Shown: positions 8,180-16,652, numbered from the stretch's first letter. The stretch is DNA of 41,639 nt from Zavarzinia sp. (GCA_025869435.1 JAOZVS010000133.1:1-41639), one strand, 5' to 3'. Numbers and translations are program-made. Notes: generated by a model from the letters alone, not told the origin.

Positions 8180-9337
8180 ATGCGCCGCGTCATCCTGATT
8201 GTTTTCGCCGTTCTGATCCTGCTTGGCTTCGCCGCCTATCGATACCGCTTCGACCTGCTCGCCTTCATGGTGACGCCGTCCGGCGGCTTTGACGCGGCCC
8301 GGGTGCCGCCAGCACCCGACTACCGGCGGGCGGAGGCCTGGCTGGCCCTGCCCGACCATCAGGATGCCGCCGATGAAGTCCCCGCCGGGGCCATTCCCGG
8401 CGACAATCAGGGCCGGGCCCCGGCCGATGTCTTCTATATTCATCCGACGACCTATGTCGATCCGGCGGGCTGGAATGCCGCCTGGAGCGATCCGGCCGCG
8501 GCCGAACTCGCCGGCCAGCTCACCCAGGCTTCCGTCTTCAACGGTTGCTGTCGGGTCTTCGCCCCCCATTACCGCCAGGCGACCCTGGCCGCCTTCGCCG
8601 ACGAGAGCCGGGTGGAGGGGCGGGCCGCGCTCAAGGTCGCCTATGGCGATGTCGAGGCGGCCTTCCGGCAATATCTGGCCGCTTACGGCGGTGACCGGCC
8701 CTTCATCCTCGCCGGGCACAGCCAGGGCTCCTTGCTGCTCCAGCGCCTGCTGGCGACGGTGATCGCGCCCGATCCCGCGCTTCGCGCGCGGCTTGTCGCG
8801 GCCTATGCCGTTGGCTATCCGCTGCCCCTCGACCAGTTCGACGGCCCGCTGGCGCCCTTGCGCCCCTGCGCCTCGTCAGGCATGACGGGTTGCGTGCTGA
8901 CCTGGACCAGTTTCGTGCGCGCGGGCGATCCCGATTTCTACCGCCGCCGGGCCGAGATCTGGAATCCGGCGTCGATCAGCGGATTTTCGCCTGTCGCGGG
9001 GCGGCCCATCCTCTGCGTCAATCCGATCAGCTTTCGCATGGACGACGTGCTGATCCCGCGCGAGGCGAATCGCGGTGGCACGGTCCATTCGATGATTTCC
9101 GGCGGGCCCGAACCGCTCACCCGTGGCCTCGTCGATGCCCAGTGCGTGGACGGCATCCTGCGCATTTCCGAGCCGGAGCCCTTCGTCTTCCGCGCCATCC
9201 TGCTGCCGGGTCAGGATTATCATGTCTATGACTACGCCCTGTTCTGGCAGGACATGCGGCTCGACGCCATCGCCCGGGTGAACGCCTATATCGCCGCCCG
9301 CGGTCCGCCCGGCGCACCGGCGGTCCAGACCCCATGA
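8180..9337 (+). CDS. DUF3089 alpha/beta hydrolase-like protein
   Basis: A 385-residue protein of the DUF3089 family, which has an alpha/beta-hydrolase (lipase-like) core. An N-terminal hydrophobic segment (VILIVFAVLILLGFAAYRY) anchors it to the membrane or acts as signal. Family landmarks are DVFYIHPTTYVDPAGWNAAW and RVFAPHYRQATLAAF. The nucleophile elbow is LAGHSQGSLLLQRLL, giving a Ser nucleophile in GHSQG. The substrate is unknown; lipid or ester cleavage is the family-level guess. ATG 8180 has GAGG about 6 bases upstream. The 3' end lies 6 bp from the end of a convergent hydrolase gene, so both share the short gap at 9338-9343. Confidence 0.85.
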   Translation: MRRVILIVFAVLILLGFAAYRYRFDLLAFMVTPSGGFDAARVPPAPDYRRAEAWLALPDHQDAADEVPAGAIPGDNQGRAPADVFYIHPTTYVDPAGWNAAWSDPAAAELAGQLTQASVFNGCCRVFAPHYRQATLAAFADESRVEGRAALKVAYGDVEAAFRQYLAAYGGDRPFILAGHSQGSLLLQRLLATVIAPDPALRARLVAAYAVGYPLPLDQFDGPLAPLRPCASSGMTGCVLTWTSFVRAGDPDFYRRRAEIWNPASISGFSPVAGRPILCVNPISFRMDDVLIPREANRGGTVHSMISGGPEPLTRGLVDAQCVDGILRISEPEPFVFRAILLPGQDYHVYDYALFWQDMRLDAIARVNAYIAARGPPGAPAVQTP

Positions 9338-9343
9338 GAGCGT

Positions 9344-10096
9344 TCAGCGGGCGCTGATCCGGGCCTGGTGGTAGGGCCGCCACAGACCCTCGGGCTGGGC
9401 CAGCCGGTCGGCGATGATGCGCAGGCTCAGCGGGTTGTGGGCGAGGCCGAGGTGGCTGGAGAAGACTTCCACGCTTTCATGCATCGGGCCTTCCGCCTCG
9501 AGACAGGCCTGCCAGGCCACGAGGCCATCGCTTGGGCTGTAGATCGCCGTCGTCGGCACCGGGGGCGCCTTGGAGATCCGCTCGCGCATGGAGCCGACGG
9601 CGAGGCGCAGGGCCTCGATCAGGCTCATCGGGGCATCGTCGCTCAGCACGTCTTCCGAAGCCTGGCGCGTGGGCGTGCCCAGGGTGATGACGGCGCGGAC
9701 CGCGCCCGGCCGGCTCTTGGCCGCCTCGCGGGCATAGATGCCGCCGACCGAAACGCCGACGAGGCTCACCCTGGTGCCGTGAAGATCGGCCAGATGGGCG
9801 ACCCTGGCCTGCAGGATGGACATCACGTCGGGTCGGGGTCCCAGGTTGAAGCCCTGATCCCAGCCATAGACGGCGTAGCCCCGGTCGGTCAGGAACTGGC
9901 GCAGCGGCCAGGTGGCGATGTCGCCGGTCAGGAATTCGGGAATGACGAGGACGGGATGGCCATCGCCCCGTGCCGTCGCCGACAGGAATCCCCAACTGGC
10001 GGCGAGGCCCGCCAGTTCGAGGCCGGCCCTGGCTTCGGCCGCCAGCAGGAACGAGCGGCGGAAAAAGCTGAATGCGCTGGTGATACGGTCTGCCAT
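9344..10096 (-). CDS. Alpha/beta hydrolase, paralogue of the 10879 gene
   Basis: A 250-residue lipase-like hydrolase with HPVLVIPEFLTGD at the oxyanion region, nucleophile elbow VGVSVGGIYAREAA, acid residue in YSPSDGLVAWQ and catalytic His in SSHLGLAHN. It aligns over nearly its whole length with the plus-strand hydrolase at 10879-11676 (shared GDGHPVLV, RGYAVxxWDxGxNLGP, VITLGTP/VITLGSP). The two paralogues bracket the glutathione peroxidase gene. The region around residues 20-40 is Ala/Leu-rich but is not a clear signal peptide. The ATG at 10096 has CAGG close upstream. The substrate is unknown; an acyl ester or lipid is likely. Confidence 0.85.
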   Translation of the reverse strand: MADRITSAFSFFRRSFLLAAEARAGLELAGLAASWGFLSATARGDGHPVLVIPEFLTGDIATWPLRQFLTDRGYAVYGWDQGFNLGPRPDVMSILQARVAHLADLHGTRVSLVGVSVGGIYAREAAKSRPGAVRAVITLGTPTRQASEDVLSDDAPMSLIEALRLAVGSMRERISKAPPVPTTAIYSPSDGLVAWQACLEAEGPMHESVEVFSSHLGLAHNPLSLRIIADRLAQPEGLWRPYHQARISAR

Positions 10097-10125
10097 GTCC
10101 TGCCTGTCGCGGCGTCGATCACGTT

Positions 10126-10131
10126 TATAAT
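10126..10131 (+). promoter_or_regulatory. Possible -10 element (TATAAT)
   Basis: A perfect TATAAT lies in the 124-bp gap between the divergent hydrolase and glutathione peroxidase genes, about 90 bp before the peroxidase start. The -35 position 17 bp upstream (CCTGTC) is a weak match, so the promoter is only a candidate. Confidence 0.35.
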
Positions 10132-10220
10132 ACGCCCAATGCCAACAAGGCGACTATCGCATCTGTCCGTCCTGGTGCATTGATGGACGAAAGGCGAAGA
10201 CAAGGCCAAAGGAGAGCGTG

Positions 10221-10793
10221 ATGCTGGGGAAACTCGGGAAAATCCTGTCCGACAATCCGCTGACCGGGATCGCGGCCGCCGTCGTCGACAAGGCGACCGG
10301 CAAGGCGCCCGCGGGTTCGGCCCATCAGTTCAGTTTCGAAGGATTGCGCGGCGGCGCCCTGCCTTTGTCGCAATTCGCCGGCAAGCCGCTGCTGGTGGTC
10401 AATACCGCCTCGAAATGCGGCTTCACCCCGCAGTACAAGGGGCTGGAAGCGCTCTACGAGAAATATCACGATCAGGGCCTCAACATCATCGGCGTTCCGT
10501 CCAACGATTTCGCCAATCAGGAACCCGGCGCCGCCGACGAGATCGCCGAATTCTGCGAGATCAATTACGGCGTGACCTTCCCCCTCGCCGCCAAGGTGCC
10601 GGTGACCGGCGACGAGGCGCATCCCTTCTTCAAGTGGATCGCCGACGAGCGGCCGATGGCCCGGCCGCGCTGGAATTTTCACAAATATCTGTTCGACGGT
10701 CAGGGCCGTCTGGTCGAGGCGGCCGCGTCGGTCACCAGTCCGTCCGCGCTGGCGCCGGCCATCGAAAAACTGCTCGCCGCCCCGGCCAAATAG
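10221..10793 (+). CDS. Glutathione peroxidase family protein (thiol peroxidase)
   Basis: Reduces hydroperoxides; non-selenium bacterial members usually draw on thioredoxin or glutathione. The peroxidatic Cys lies in VVNTASKCGFTPQYKGLE. The second conserved segment reads VPSNDFANQEPG instead of the more usual FPCNQF.xQEPG, so a resolving Cys at that place is missing. The Trp/Asn segment is PRWNFHKYLFD. An N-terminal extension of about 35 residues before the core (GKLGKILSDNPLTGIAAAVVDKATGKAP) is longer than usual for the family and not a signal peptide. ATG 10221 is preferred over GTG 10218 because GGAG (10211-10214) is then 6 bases away. It is flanked by two paralogous hydrolase genes. Confidence 0.9.
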   Translation: MLGKLGKILSDNPLTGIAAAVVDKATGKAPAGSAHQFSFEGLRGGALPLSQFAGKPLLVVNTASKCGFTPQYKGLEALYEKYHDQGLNIIGVPSNDFANQEPGAADEIAEFCEINYGVTFPLAAKVPVTGDEAHPFFKWIADERPMARPRWNFHKYLFDGQGRLVEAAASVTSPSALAPAIEKLLAAPAK

Positions 10794-10838
10794 ACCATGC
10801 CTTTACCGGTGAGTGGTCAAATGCTGGCGGAAAGCCGT

Positions 10839-10856
10839 GACGGCCCGTCGGCCGTC
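10839..10856 (+). other. Hairpin GACGGCC/GGCCGTC
   Basis: A perfect 7-bp inverted repeat with loop CGTC between the glutathione peroxidase stop and the hydrolase start. There is no T-tract. It would lie in a read-through transcript or the hydrolase 5' leader. Confidence 0.35.
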
Positions 10857-10878
10857 GGCATCGAGGCCCTGTGAAGTG

Positions 10879-11676
10879 ATGCGCGCGATCGATAAAGACC
10901 CCGCCCCGCCGTCCACGCTGCTCGCCATCGCCGAGGTGCGGGCCGTCGCGGAATTGCTGCAGTCCATCCAGGCGAGCCCCCTGCTGCGCCTCGCGCCGCG
11001 GGGCGACGGTCATCCGGTGCTGGTGCTGCCGGGTTTTCTCGCCAGCGACCTGTCGACCGTGTTGCTGCGCCGTTTCCTCAAGCATCGGGGCTATGCCGTC
11101 CATGCCTGGGACCTCGGCCGCAACCTCGGCCCCAACGCGGCGGTCGAGGAAGGCCTGCGCGAGCGCCTCGTCGATATCGTGCGCGAGCATGGCCGCAAGG
11201 TCTCGATCATCGGCTGGAGCCTGGGCGGCGTCTACGCCCGGGAGATCGCCCGCGAGGCGCCGCAACTGGTGCGCCAGGTGATCACCCTGGGCAGTCCCAT
11301 TTCCGTTGGCCCCAAATCGACCAACGCCTGGCAGATCTTCGAGCGCCTCAGCGGCCAGTCGGTCGACGATGTCGCGCAGGCCTATGTCGAGCGCCTGCGC
11401 CAGCCGGTCGAAGGCGTGCCCTCGACCGCCATCTTCTCGAAGTCCGATGGCATCGTCGCCTGGCGCGGCTGCCTCGAGGCGGATGGTCCCTTGCGCCAGA
11501 ACATCAGGGTGCGGGGCAGCCATTGCGGCCTTGGCCACAACATGGCGGCGCTGTTCATCATCGCCGACCGGCTGGCGCAAGCGGAAGGCGAATGGAAGCC
11601 CTTCGTGGCCAGGGCGCCCCTGTCGCTGCTGCTGCCGGGGAGCGGCCGGCACCACGACCGGCTGGCATCCGCTTGA
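10879..11676 (+). CDS. Alpha/beta hydrolase, paralogue of the 9344 gene
   Basis: A 265-residue lipase-like hydrolase. It shows HPVLVLPGFLASD, the nucleophile elbow IIGWSLGGVYAREIA, an acid residue in FSKSDGIVAWRG and the catalytic His in GSHCGLGHNMAAL. It shares most core segments with the minus-strand hydrolase ending at 9344. An upstream extension of the open frame shows no homology; ATG 10879 is used, and GTG 10876 (with GAGG about 9 bases upstream) is a close alternative. It follows the glutathione peroxidase gene by 85 bp, with a small hairpin between, so a shared transcript is possible. The substrate is unknown. Confidence 0.85.
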   Translation: MRAIDKDPAPPSTLLAIAEVRAVAELLQSIQASPLLRLAPRGDGHPVLVLPGFLASDLSTVLLRRFLKHRGYAVHAWDLGRNLGPNAAVEEGLRERLVDIVREHGRKVSIIGWSLGGVYAREIAREAPQLVRQVITLGSPISVGPKSTNAWQIFERLSGQSVDDVAQAYVERLRQPVEGVPSTAIFSKSDGIVAWRGCLEADGPLRQNIRVRGSHCGLGHNMAALFIIADRLAQAEGEWKPFVARAPLSLLLPGSGRHHDRLASA

Positions 11677-11734
11677 CCGGAAGGCCGGAATTGGCCACGA
11701 CTGACAGATTATCGGCAACAACCGACCCGAGGCC

Positions 11735-12991
11735 ATGTCCCAGACCCAGCCCATTCCCTTGAGCGACGACGAGAAGGCGGCGGCGCTGCGCCGCATGAAG
11801 ATCATGGCGGGATCGATGATCCTGGTCATGGCCGCCATTTTCCTGGCCAGCCGCTTCCTGGCGCCGATCCTGCCCTGGATCGAGATTCCGGGCGCCTTCG
11901 CCGAGGCGGCGCTGGTGGGCGGTCTCGCTGACTGGTTCGCTGTAACCGCGCTGTTCCGACACCCCATGGGCATTCCCATTCCCCATACGGCGATCGTGCC
12001 GCGCAATCAGGCGCGTATCGGCAGCACGCTGGGCCGCTTCGTCGCCAACAATTTCCTGAAGCCCGAGGAGGTGACGGCGAAGCTGCGCCAGATCGACCTG
12101 CCGCGCATCATCGCCGACTGGCTGGACAAGCCGGAGAACCGCCAGCGGGCCGCCGAGCGCATGGCGAAATCCGTGCCCGGGATCCTGAACGCCCTCGACG
12201 ACGAGGATGTCGGCCGTTTCCTGCAGACCAATCTGTCGGCCCGGGTGAAGGATATCGGCGTCGCCCCGATCCTCGGCCAGATCGTGCAATTGCTGACCAA
12301 CGAGGGGCACCATCAGCGCCTGCTCGACGAATTGCTGGAGCGGGCCGCCCGCCTCGTCCACGACAACAAGGAGTTGATCGAGAAGCGGGTGGATGAACAA
12401 TTGCCGCGCTGGCTACCCAAGGCGGTCGATCGCGCGGTCTATCAGAAGGTTCTGGCCGCCCTCGACAGCACGCTCGAGGAAATCCGCAATCCGGAAGGTC
12501 CCTGGCGCCAGCAGTTCGACGAAGCGACCAAGGCCTTTGTTCACGAGCTGCGCACCAGCCCCGAGATGCGGGCGAAGGGCGAGGAAATCCTGCACCGCCT
12601 GCTCGGCAACGACACGCTGAAGCAATATTTCCGCGATATCGCCCGCAGCCTGAAGGAGCGTATCCAGAGGGATGCCATGGCCGAGGATTCGGGCCTGCGC
12701 CGCCAGATCGACAGCGCGATGCGCGTCTATGGCGAGACCCTGACCCGCGACCCGGCGATCCGCGAGACCTTGCAGCACTGGATCGAACAGGCGGTGAATT
12801 CCACCGTCGTCGGCCGGCGCGAACAGATCGGCGAATGGATCGGCTCGATCGTCCAGAAATGGGACCCGGACACGATCGTGACCAAGCTGGAAACCCAGGT
12901 CGGCCGCGACCTGCAGTTCATCCGCATCAATGGCACAGTCGTTGGCGGCCTGATCGGACTCGGTCTCTATCTGGTCGAGCGCGTGATCTGA
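11735..12991 (+). CDS. DUF445 family membrane protein
   Basis: A 418-residue member of DUF445 (E. coli YjiN group), whose function is not established. One transmembrane segment lies near residues 25-45 (AGSMILVMAAIFLASRFLAP). The family signature follows: FAEAALVGGLADWFAVTALFRHPMGIPIPHTAIVP (given here only as a landmark starting at about residue 54, with the invariant ADWFAVTALFRHP core). A long helical region runs to a second hydrophobic segment at the C-terminus (GTVVGGLIGLGLYLVERVI), so the protein probably spans the inner membrane at both ends. The start has GAGG only 2 bases upstream, so initiation may be weak. It is close to the preceding hydrolase and may be co-transcribed. Confidence 0.88.
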   Translation: MSQTQPIPLSDDEKAAALRRMKIMAGSMILVMAAIFLASRFLAPILPWIEIPGAFAEAALVGGLADWFAVTALFRHPMGIPIPHTAIVPRNQARIGSTLGRFVANNFLKPEEVTAKLRQIDLPRIIADWLDKPENRQRAAERMAKSVPGILNALDDEDVGRFLQTNLSARVKDIGVAPILGQIVQLLTNEGHHQRLLDELLERAARLVHDNKELIEKRVDEQLPRWLPKAVDRAVYQKVLAALDSTLEEIRNPEGPWRQQFDEATKAFVHELRTSPEMRAKGEEILHRLLGNDTLKQYFRDIARSLKERIQRDAMAEDSGLRRQIDSAMRVYGETLTRDPAIRETLQHWIEQAVNSTVVGRREQIGEWIGSIVQKWDPDTIVTKLETQVGRDLQFIRINGTVVGGLIGLGLYLVERVI

Positions 12992-13143
12992 GCGCGGCCG
13001 ATATCTCGGCAGGTCACACGCAAACCTACTTGCATTTTGCGAGCGGCGGACCAAAGGTTGTCAGGTCGGGCAGACGCGGCCAGATCGACGGTGCCTCAGG
13101 CTCGTGGATTCACTGGCTGCGTTGGCGTGGCTGAGGGTGCTCC

Positions 13144-14856
13144 ATGACGGATATCAATCGTGCCTTGCCGTGGTCTATCAGCGCCGAGACGCTGTCCCTC
13201 GTGCTCGACGCCGTTCCAGCCCCGGTGTTCATCATCGACCGCCAGCACAATATTCCTTTTGCCAATGCGGCCTTCTGCCAGTTTTTCGGAACTTCCCGGG
13301 AACAGATGCGGGAGGATGGCGACGGCGCCGTTCTGAGTCCCGAACAGCGCGAGGCGGTTCACCGGGTTGACGATCTGGTCTTCGCGAACGGAATGCCGAT
13401 CGACAACGAGGAAGTGGTCACCGACGGCCGTGGCGGGTTGCGGGTCGTGCACACGTCGAAACATCTCATCCATCTCGAAACGCCCGAGGGGCGCACGCCC
13501 TATATCGTCGCCCACATCCTCGATGTGACCGAGGTTCGCGAGACCGAGGCCAAGGCACGTTTCCGGGCCGAGCACGACGACCTGACCGGCCTGTTCAATC
13601 GCGCGCAGTTTCTCGCTCACCTTTCGGTGCTGATCGATGGGGATGCGGGGAAAGGCAAGCTGGCGGCCGTCGTCATGCTCGATGTCGATGGCTTCAAGGC
13701 GGTCAACGACCGGCATGGCAGCGTCATCGGCGATGAATTCCTGCGCACCGTCGCCCGCAGGTTGCTGGGGCAGGTCAGAAACACCGACCTGCTGGCCCGC
13801 ATCAATGGGGACAGTTTCGGCATCATCGTTGGCGACTTGCGCCAGCCGAGCGACGTCGACCGCCTGGCCGAGAGGATACTGGCCGCGGTCGGCGCGCCGA
13901 TGTCGCTGGGCGGGCATCCGTTCTCGCCATCGATTTCGGTCGGTGCCGCGGTCTATCCGATGGATGCCGTCAATGCCGAAAACCTGATCCGGCTGGCGGA
14001 ACAGGCCCTGAACCAATCCCGTCAGCGTCGGCGCCATGCCTATCTGCGCAGCGACGGCGCCAATGCCGATGTCGTGGTGGCACCCGATCACCAACTGGCC
14101 GACGACATGCCCGGCGGTCTCGCGCGGGGCGAATTCTTCATGGTGTTCCAGCCCCAGGTCGACGCCAAGACCGGGCTGACCACGGGGTTCGAGGCTTTGG
14201 CCCGGTGGCGCCATCCGGAACGGGGCCTGATCTCGCCCGAGATATTCATCGGCCTCGCGGAGAAATCGGGGTTTATCCACGAATTCGGACGCTGGGTTCT
14301 CGAAGAGTCCTGCCGACAGGCGGCGGGCTGGCCCTGGCCGCTCCGGGTGGCGGTCAACGCATCGCCCATCCAGCTCGAGTCCGAGGATTTCGTCACCGCC
14401 GTGGCCGAGGCGCTGAAAAGCACCGGCCTCGACGCCCGGCGCCTGGAAATCGAGGTAACCGAGACGGCGCTGCTGGGCAATACCGATCAGGTGATCGAGG
14501 TGTTCGAGCGTTTGAAATCCCTGGGCGTCGCCATCGCCCTCGACGATTTCGGCACGGGGTGGTCGTCGCTGGCCACTCTCCAGAGGTTTCGCTTCGACCG
14601 GCTGAAGATCGATCGCAGCTTCGTCGAGCGTATGGAATTCGACACGCGGTCGCTGGCCATCGTGCGCGCCGTCCTGAACCTCGGCCAGGCGCTGGACGTG
14701 CCGGTCACCGCCGAGGGCGTCGAGCATCCGGGACAGTTCGCGGCGCTGAAACAGCTGGGCTGCGCCGAGCTTCAGGGCTTCATCCTGGGCCTGCCGGAGG
14801 TCGAGGCGAGCCTGGTGCCGGTGGTTCCCTGGACCTCCAGGGCCAGGGAGGCCTGA
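13144..14856 (+). CDS. PAS-GGDEF-EAL protein, probable c-di-GMP phosphodiesterase
   Basis: A 570-residue cytosolic signalling protein with no transmembrane segment. A PAS sensor occupies about residues 20-135 (PAPVFIIDRQHNIPFANAAF), a GGDEF domain about 140-300 and an EAL domain about 310-560. The GGDEF loop is degenerate: the site reads INGDSFG, so cyclase activity is unlikely and the domain may only bind GTP or regulate. The EAL half keeps the main catalytic residues: FEALARW, NASPIQLE, EVTETAL, ALDDFGTGWSSL, KIDRSFV and TAEGVEHPGQ. It should therefore degrade c-di-GMP under control of the PAS domain. It stands alone and is convergent with the exported hydrolase. Confidence 0.92.
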   Translation: MTDINRALPWSISAETLSLVLDAVPAPVFIIDRQHNIPFANAAFCQFFGTSREQMREDGDGAVLSPEQREAVHRVDDLVFANGMPIDNEEVVTDGRGGLRVVHTSKHLIHLETPEGRTPYIVAHILDVTEVRETEAKARFRAEHDDLTGLFNRAQFLAHLSVLIDGDAGKGKLAAVVMLDVDGFKAVNDRHGSVIGDEFLRTVARRLLGQVRNTDLLARINGDSFGIIVGDLRQPSDVDRLAERILAAVGAPMSLGGHPFSPSISVGAAVYPMDAVNAENLIRLAEQALNQSRQRRRHAYLRSDGANADVVVAPDHQLADDMPGGLARGEFFMVFQPQVDAKTGLTTGFEALARWRHPERGLISPEIFIGLAEKSGFIHEFGRWVLEESCRQAAGWPWPLRVAVNASPIQLESEDFVTAVAEALKSTGLDARRLEIEVTETALLGNTDQVIEVFERLKSLGVAIALDDFGTGWSSLATLQRFRFDRLKIDRSFVERMEFDTRSLAIVRAVLNLGQALDVPVTAEGVEHPGQFAALKQLGCAELQGFILGLPEVEASLVPVVPWTSRAREA

Positions 14857-14867
14857 ACGGAAGGGAT

Positions 14868-14916
14868 GCGCGCCCGCGCCCCGACTCCGTCGTCGCGGAA
14901 CCGGGTGCGGGCGCGT
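14868..14916. terminator. GC-rich inverted repeat between convergent genes
   Basis: CGCGCCCGC (14869-14877) faces GCGGGCGCG (14907-14915), extendable on both sides to about 14 bp if G-U pairs are allowed, with a loop of about 21 nt. It lies between the convergent EAL protein and hydrolase stops. There is no T-tract, so it is a bidirectional terminator-like hairpin at best. Confidence 0.4.
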
Positions 14917-14921
14917 GCCTC

Positions 14922-15869
14922 TCAGCGTTTCAGCTTGCGGTCGAGAAAGTCGTGGACCAGCGCCGCGATTTCCGGGCCGCGGCTTTCGAGGGCGAAATGC
15001 CCGGCGTCGAGCAGATGGATTTCCGCCGTCGGCTGGTCGCGCCGATAGGCTTCGGCCCCCGCCGGCAGGAAGAAGGGATCGTTTCGGCCCCAGGCCGCCA
15101 GCAGGGGCGGATGCTGCGTGCGCAGGTAGCGCTGGAATTCGGGATAGAGCGCGACATTGCTCTGATAATCGCCGAACAGGTCGAGCTGAATCTCGGCATT
15201 GCCAGGCCGGGCCAGATAGGCCGCATCGAGCGCCCACGCATCCGGCGTCAGGATCTCAGGATTGGCAACGCCATGAGTATATTGCCACTGCACCGTCTCG
15301 GGTTTCAGGAAGCCGCGCAGCGCCTCGCGGTTGGCGTCGGTCGGGTCTTTCCAATAGGCCTGGATCGGGTTCCAGCCATCGCTCAGCCCCTCGAGATAGG
15401 CGTTGCCGTTCTGCGAGACGATGGCGGTGATCCGCTCCGGATGGCGCAGGGCGAGGCGGAAGCCGACCGGCGCGCCATAGTCGAAGACATAGATCGCGTA
15501 ACGCGACAGCGCGAGGCGTTCGGTGAAGGCCTCGGTGACCTTGGTCAGGTTCTCGAACGTATAGGCGAATTCGCCGCGCGGCGGCGCGACGGTCTGGCCG
15601 AAGCCCGGCAGGTCGGGGGCGACCACGTGATAGCGGTCGGCCAGCGCCGGGATCAGGTCGCGGTACATATGCGACGAGGTCGGGAAGCCGTGCAGCAGCA
15701 GGACGGTCGGCGCCGCCGGGTCGCCCGCCTCGCGGTAGAACATGGTGACGCCGGCGACGTCGACGGTGTGATAGCTGGTGGCATGGGCCGGCGCCGGCGT
15801 CGAAGCCGCCGAGGCGTCGAGCGGCGACAGGCAAGCCGCGGCCAGCAGGGAAAGTGCGATGAGGCGCAT
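14922..15869 (-). CDS. Exported alpha/beta hydrolase of the epoxide hydrolase/haloalkane dehalogenase type
   Basis: A 315-residue protein with a cleavable signal peptide (MRLIALSLLAAACLSPLDASA) and a core hydrolase fold. The oxyanion segment is LLLHGFPTSSHMYRDLIP. The nucleophile elbow is VFDYGAPVGFRLAL: an Asp replaces Ser, as in epoxide hydrolases and haloalkane dehalogenases. The second acid is probably in WGRNDPFF and the catalytic His in DAGHFALES. ATG 15869 is chosen because AAGG lies 6 bases upstream and the signal peptide begins there; an upstream in-frame ATG at 15911 would add 14 unlikely residues. It is divergent from a CGNR regulator gene with a strong dyad between them, so it is the probable target of that regulator. 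Confidence 0.87.
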   Translation of the reverse strand: MRLIALSLLAAACLSPLDASAASTPAPAHATSYHTVDVAGVTMFYREAGDPAAPTVLLLHGFPTSSHMYRDLIPALADRYHVVAPDLPGFGQTVAPPRGEFAYTFENLTKVTEAFTERLALSRYAIYVFDYGAPVGFRLALRHPERITAIVSQNGNAYLEGLSDGWNPIQAYWKDPTDANREALRGFLKPETVQWQYTHGVANPEILTPDAWALDAAYLARPGNAEIQLDLFGDYQSNVALYPEFQRYLRTQHPPLLAAWGRNDPFFLPAGAEAYRRDQPTAEIHLLDAGHFALESRGPEIAALVHDFLDRKLKR

Positions 15870-15929
15870 GGGGAACCTTTCGGGGTAGTAACCATTGAAC
15901 ATGGCAAACAACAGTTACGGCGAATGAGG

Positions 15930-15957
15930 TAACTTGTAAATCGGAATTTACCGGTTA
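15930..15957. promoter_or_regulatory. Operator-like dyad for the CGNR regulator
   Basis: TAAC-TT-GTAAAT-CGGA-ATTTAC-CG-GTTA is a 28-bp dyad in which 10 of 12 half-site positions pair, with perfect GTAAAT/ATTTAC arms. It lies in the divergent gap between the exported hydrolase and the CGNR regulator and is notably AT-rich for this genome. It is the best candidate for autoregulation and control of the hydrolase. Confidence 0.6.
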
Positions 15958-16001
15958 TGTTTGTGTCGGCCGGATATCGCCGGCCCTCCCCGGAGACCGC
16001 G

Positions 16002-16652
16002 TTGCCGGACCTGCGCCCCGCCCCCTTTTTCATCGCCGACGATCCGGCGCTGGATTTTCTCAATTCCATCGCGTCGCCCGCGGGTACGCCGGTCGAATGG
16101 ATCGCCGACGGGCGCGACCTGCTGGACTGGATGGTGGCGGCTGGCCTGTTGCCGGCGGAAGTTGCTGCGCGCTACCGCGCCGAAGCCGTGCTCGACGAAC
16201 TCGATTCCGTTGCCGCCCGGGCCCGGGCGCTGCGGGAATGGTTCCGCAGCCTGATGGCGGCGCATGCGGGGAAGCCGGCGGAGCCGGCGCTGGCCGCCGA
16301 AATCGAGCCACTGAACCGGTTGCTGCGCCGGGATATTCGCCATCGGGAAATCGGCCTTGCCGAAACGGGCGCCGGGGCGGAGGCAGGACAGGGGGTGCTG
16401 CATTGGCGCGACATCCGCCAGTTCGCCGCGCCAGATTCTCTGCTGGCGCCGCTGGCGGAGGTGATGGGCGATCTGCTCTGCCGCCGCGACCTGACCCTGG
16501 TGCGCCCCTGCGAGGGGGTGGGGTGCACCCTGTGGTTTTTCGATGCCAGCAAGCGCCATGGCCGGCGCTGGTGCAGCATGGCCGCCTGCGGTAACCGAGC
16601 GAAGGCCGCCGCGCATCGGAATCGGCATCGTCCGAATCTTCGCTGCGACTAG
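16002..16652 (+). CDS. CGNR zinc-finger (ABATE domain) transcriptional regulator
   Basis: A protein of about 216 residues. The N-terminal ABATE/DUF1470 domain opens with RPAPFFIADDPALDFLNSIAS, and the C-terminal CGNR zinc finger reads PCEGVGCTLWFFDAS...RRWCSMAACGNRAKAAAHR, with four Cys for one zinc ion. CGNR proteins are putative DNA-binding regulators, often beside hydrolases or oxidoreductases. TTG 16002 is preferred as start: GGAG (15992-15995) is 6 bases upstream and the homology begins 3-4 codons later. ATG 15957 would add 15 residues, has no ribosome site and lies inside the operator-like dyad. The gene is divergent from the exported hydrolase and followed by the HbpS/GlcG-like gene. 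Confidence 0.85.
   Translation: MPDLRPAPFFIADDPALDFLNSIASPAGTPVEWIADGRDLLDWMVAAGLLPAEVAARYRAEAVLDELDSVAARARALREWFRSLMAAHAGKPAEPALAAEIEPLNRLLRRDIRHREIGLAETGAGAEAGQGVLHWRDIRQFAAPDSLLAPLAEVMGDLLCRRDLTLVRPCEGVGCTLWFFDASKRHGRRWCSMAACGNRAKAAAHRNRHRPNLRCD

Noticed and set aside
13096-15237. Very long minus-strand open frame opposite the PAS-GGDEF-EAL gene
   Set aside because: Shadow frame; its product is Arg/Gly/Ala-rich without motifs, while the plus strand encodes intact EAL motifs.
15870-15911. ATG 15911 as start of the exported hydrolase
   Set aside because: It would place 14 polar residues before an otherwise normal signal peptide; ATG 15869 has AAGG 6 bases upstream.
16586-16610. Other GTAACC sites as SigF-type promoters, such as near 16590 and 19783
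   Set aside because: None has CGAA at 16 bp, and they lie inside coding sequence.
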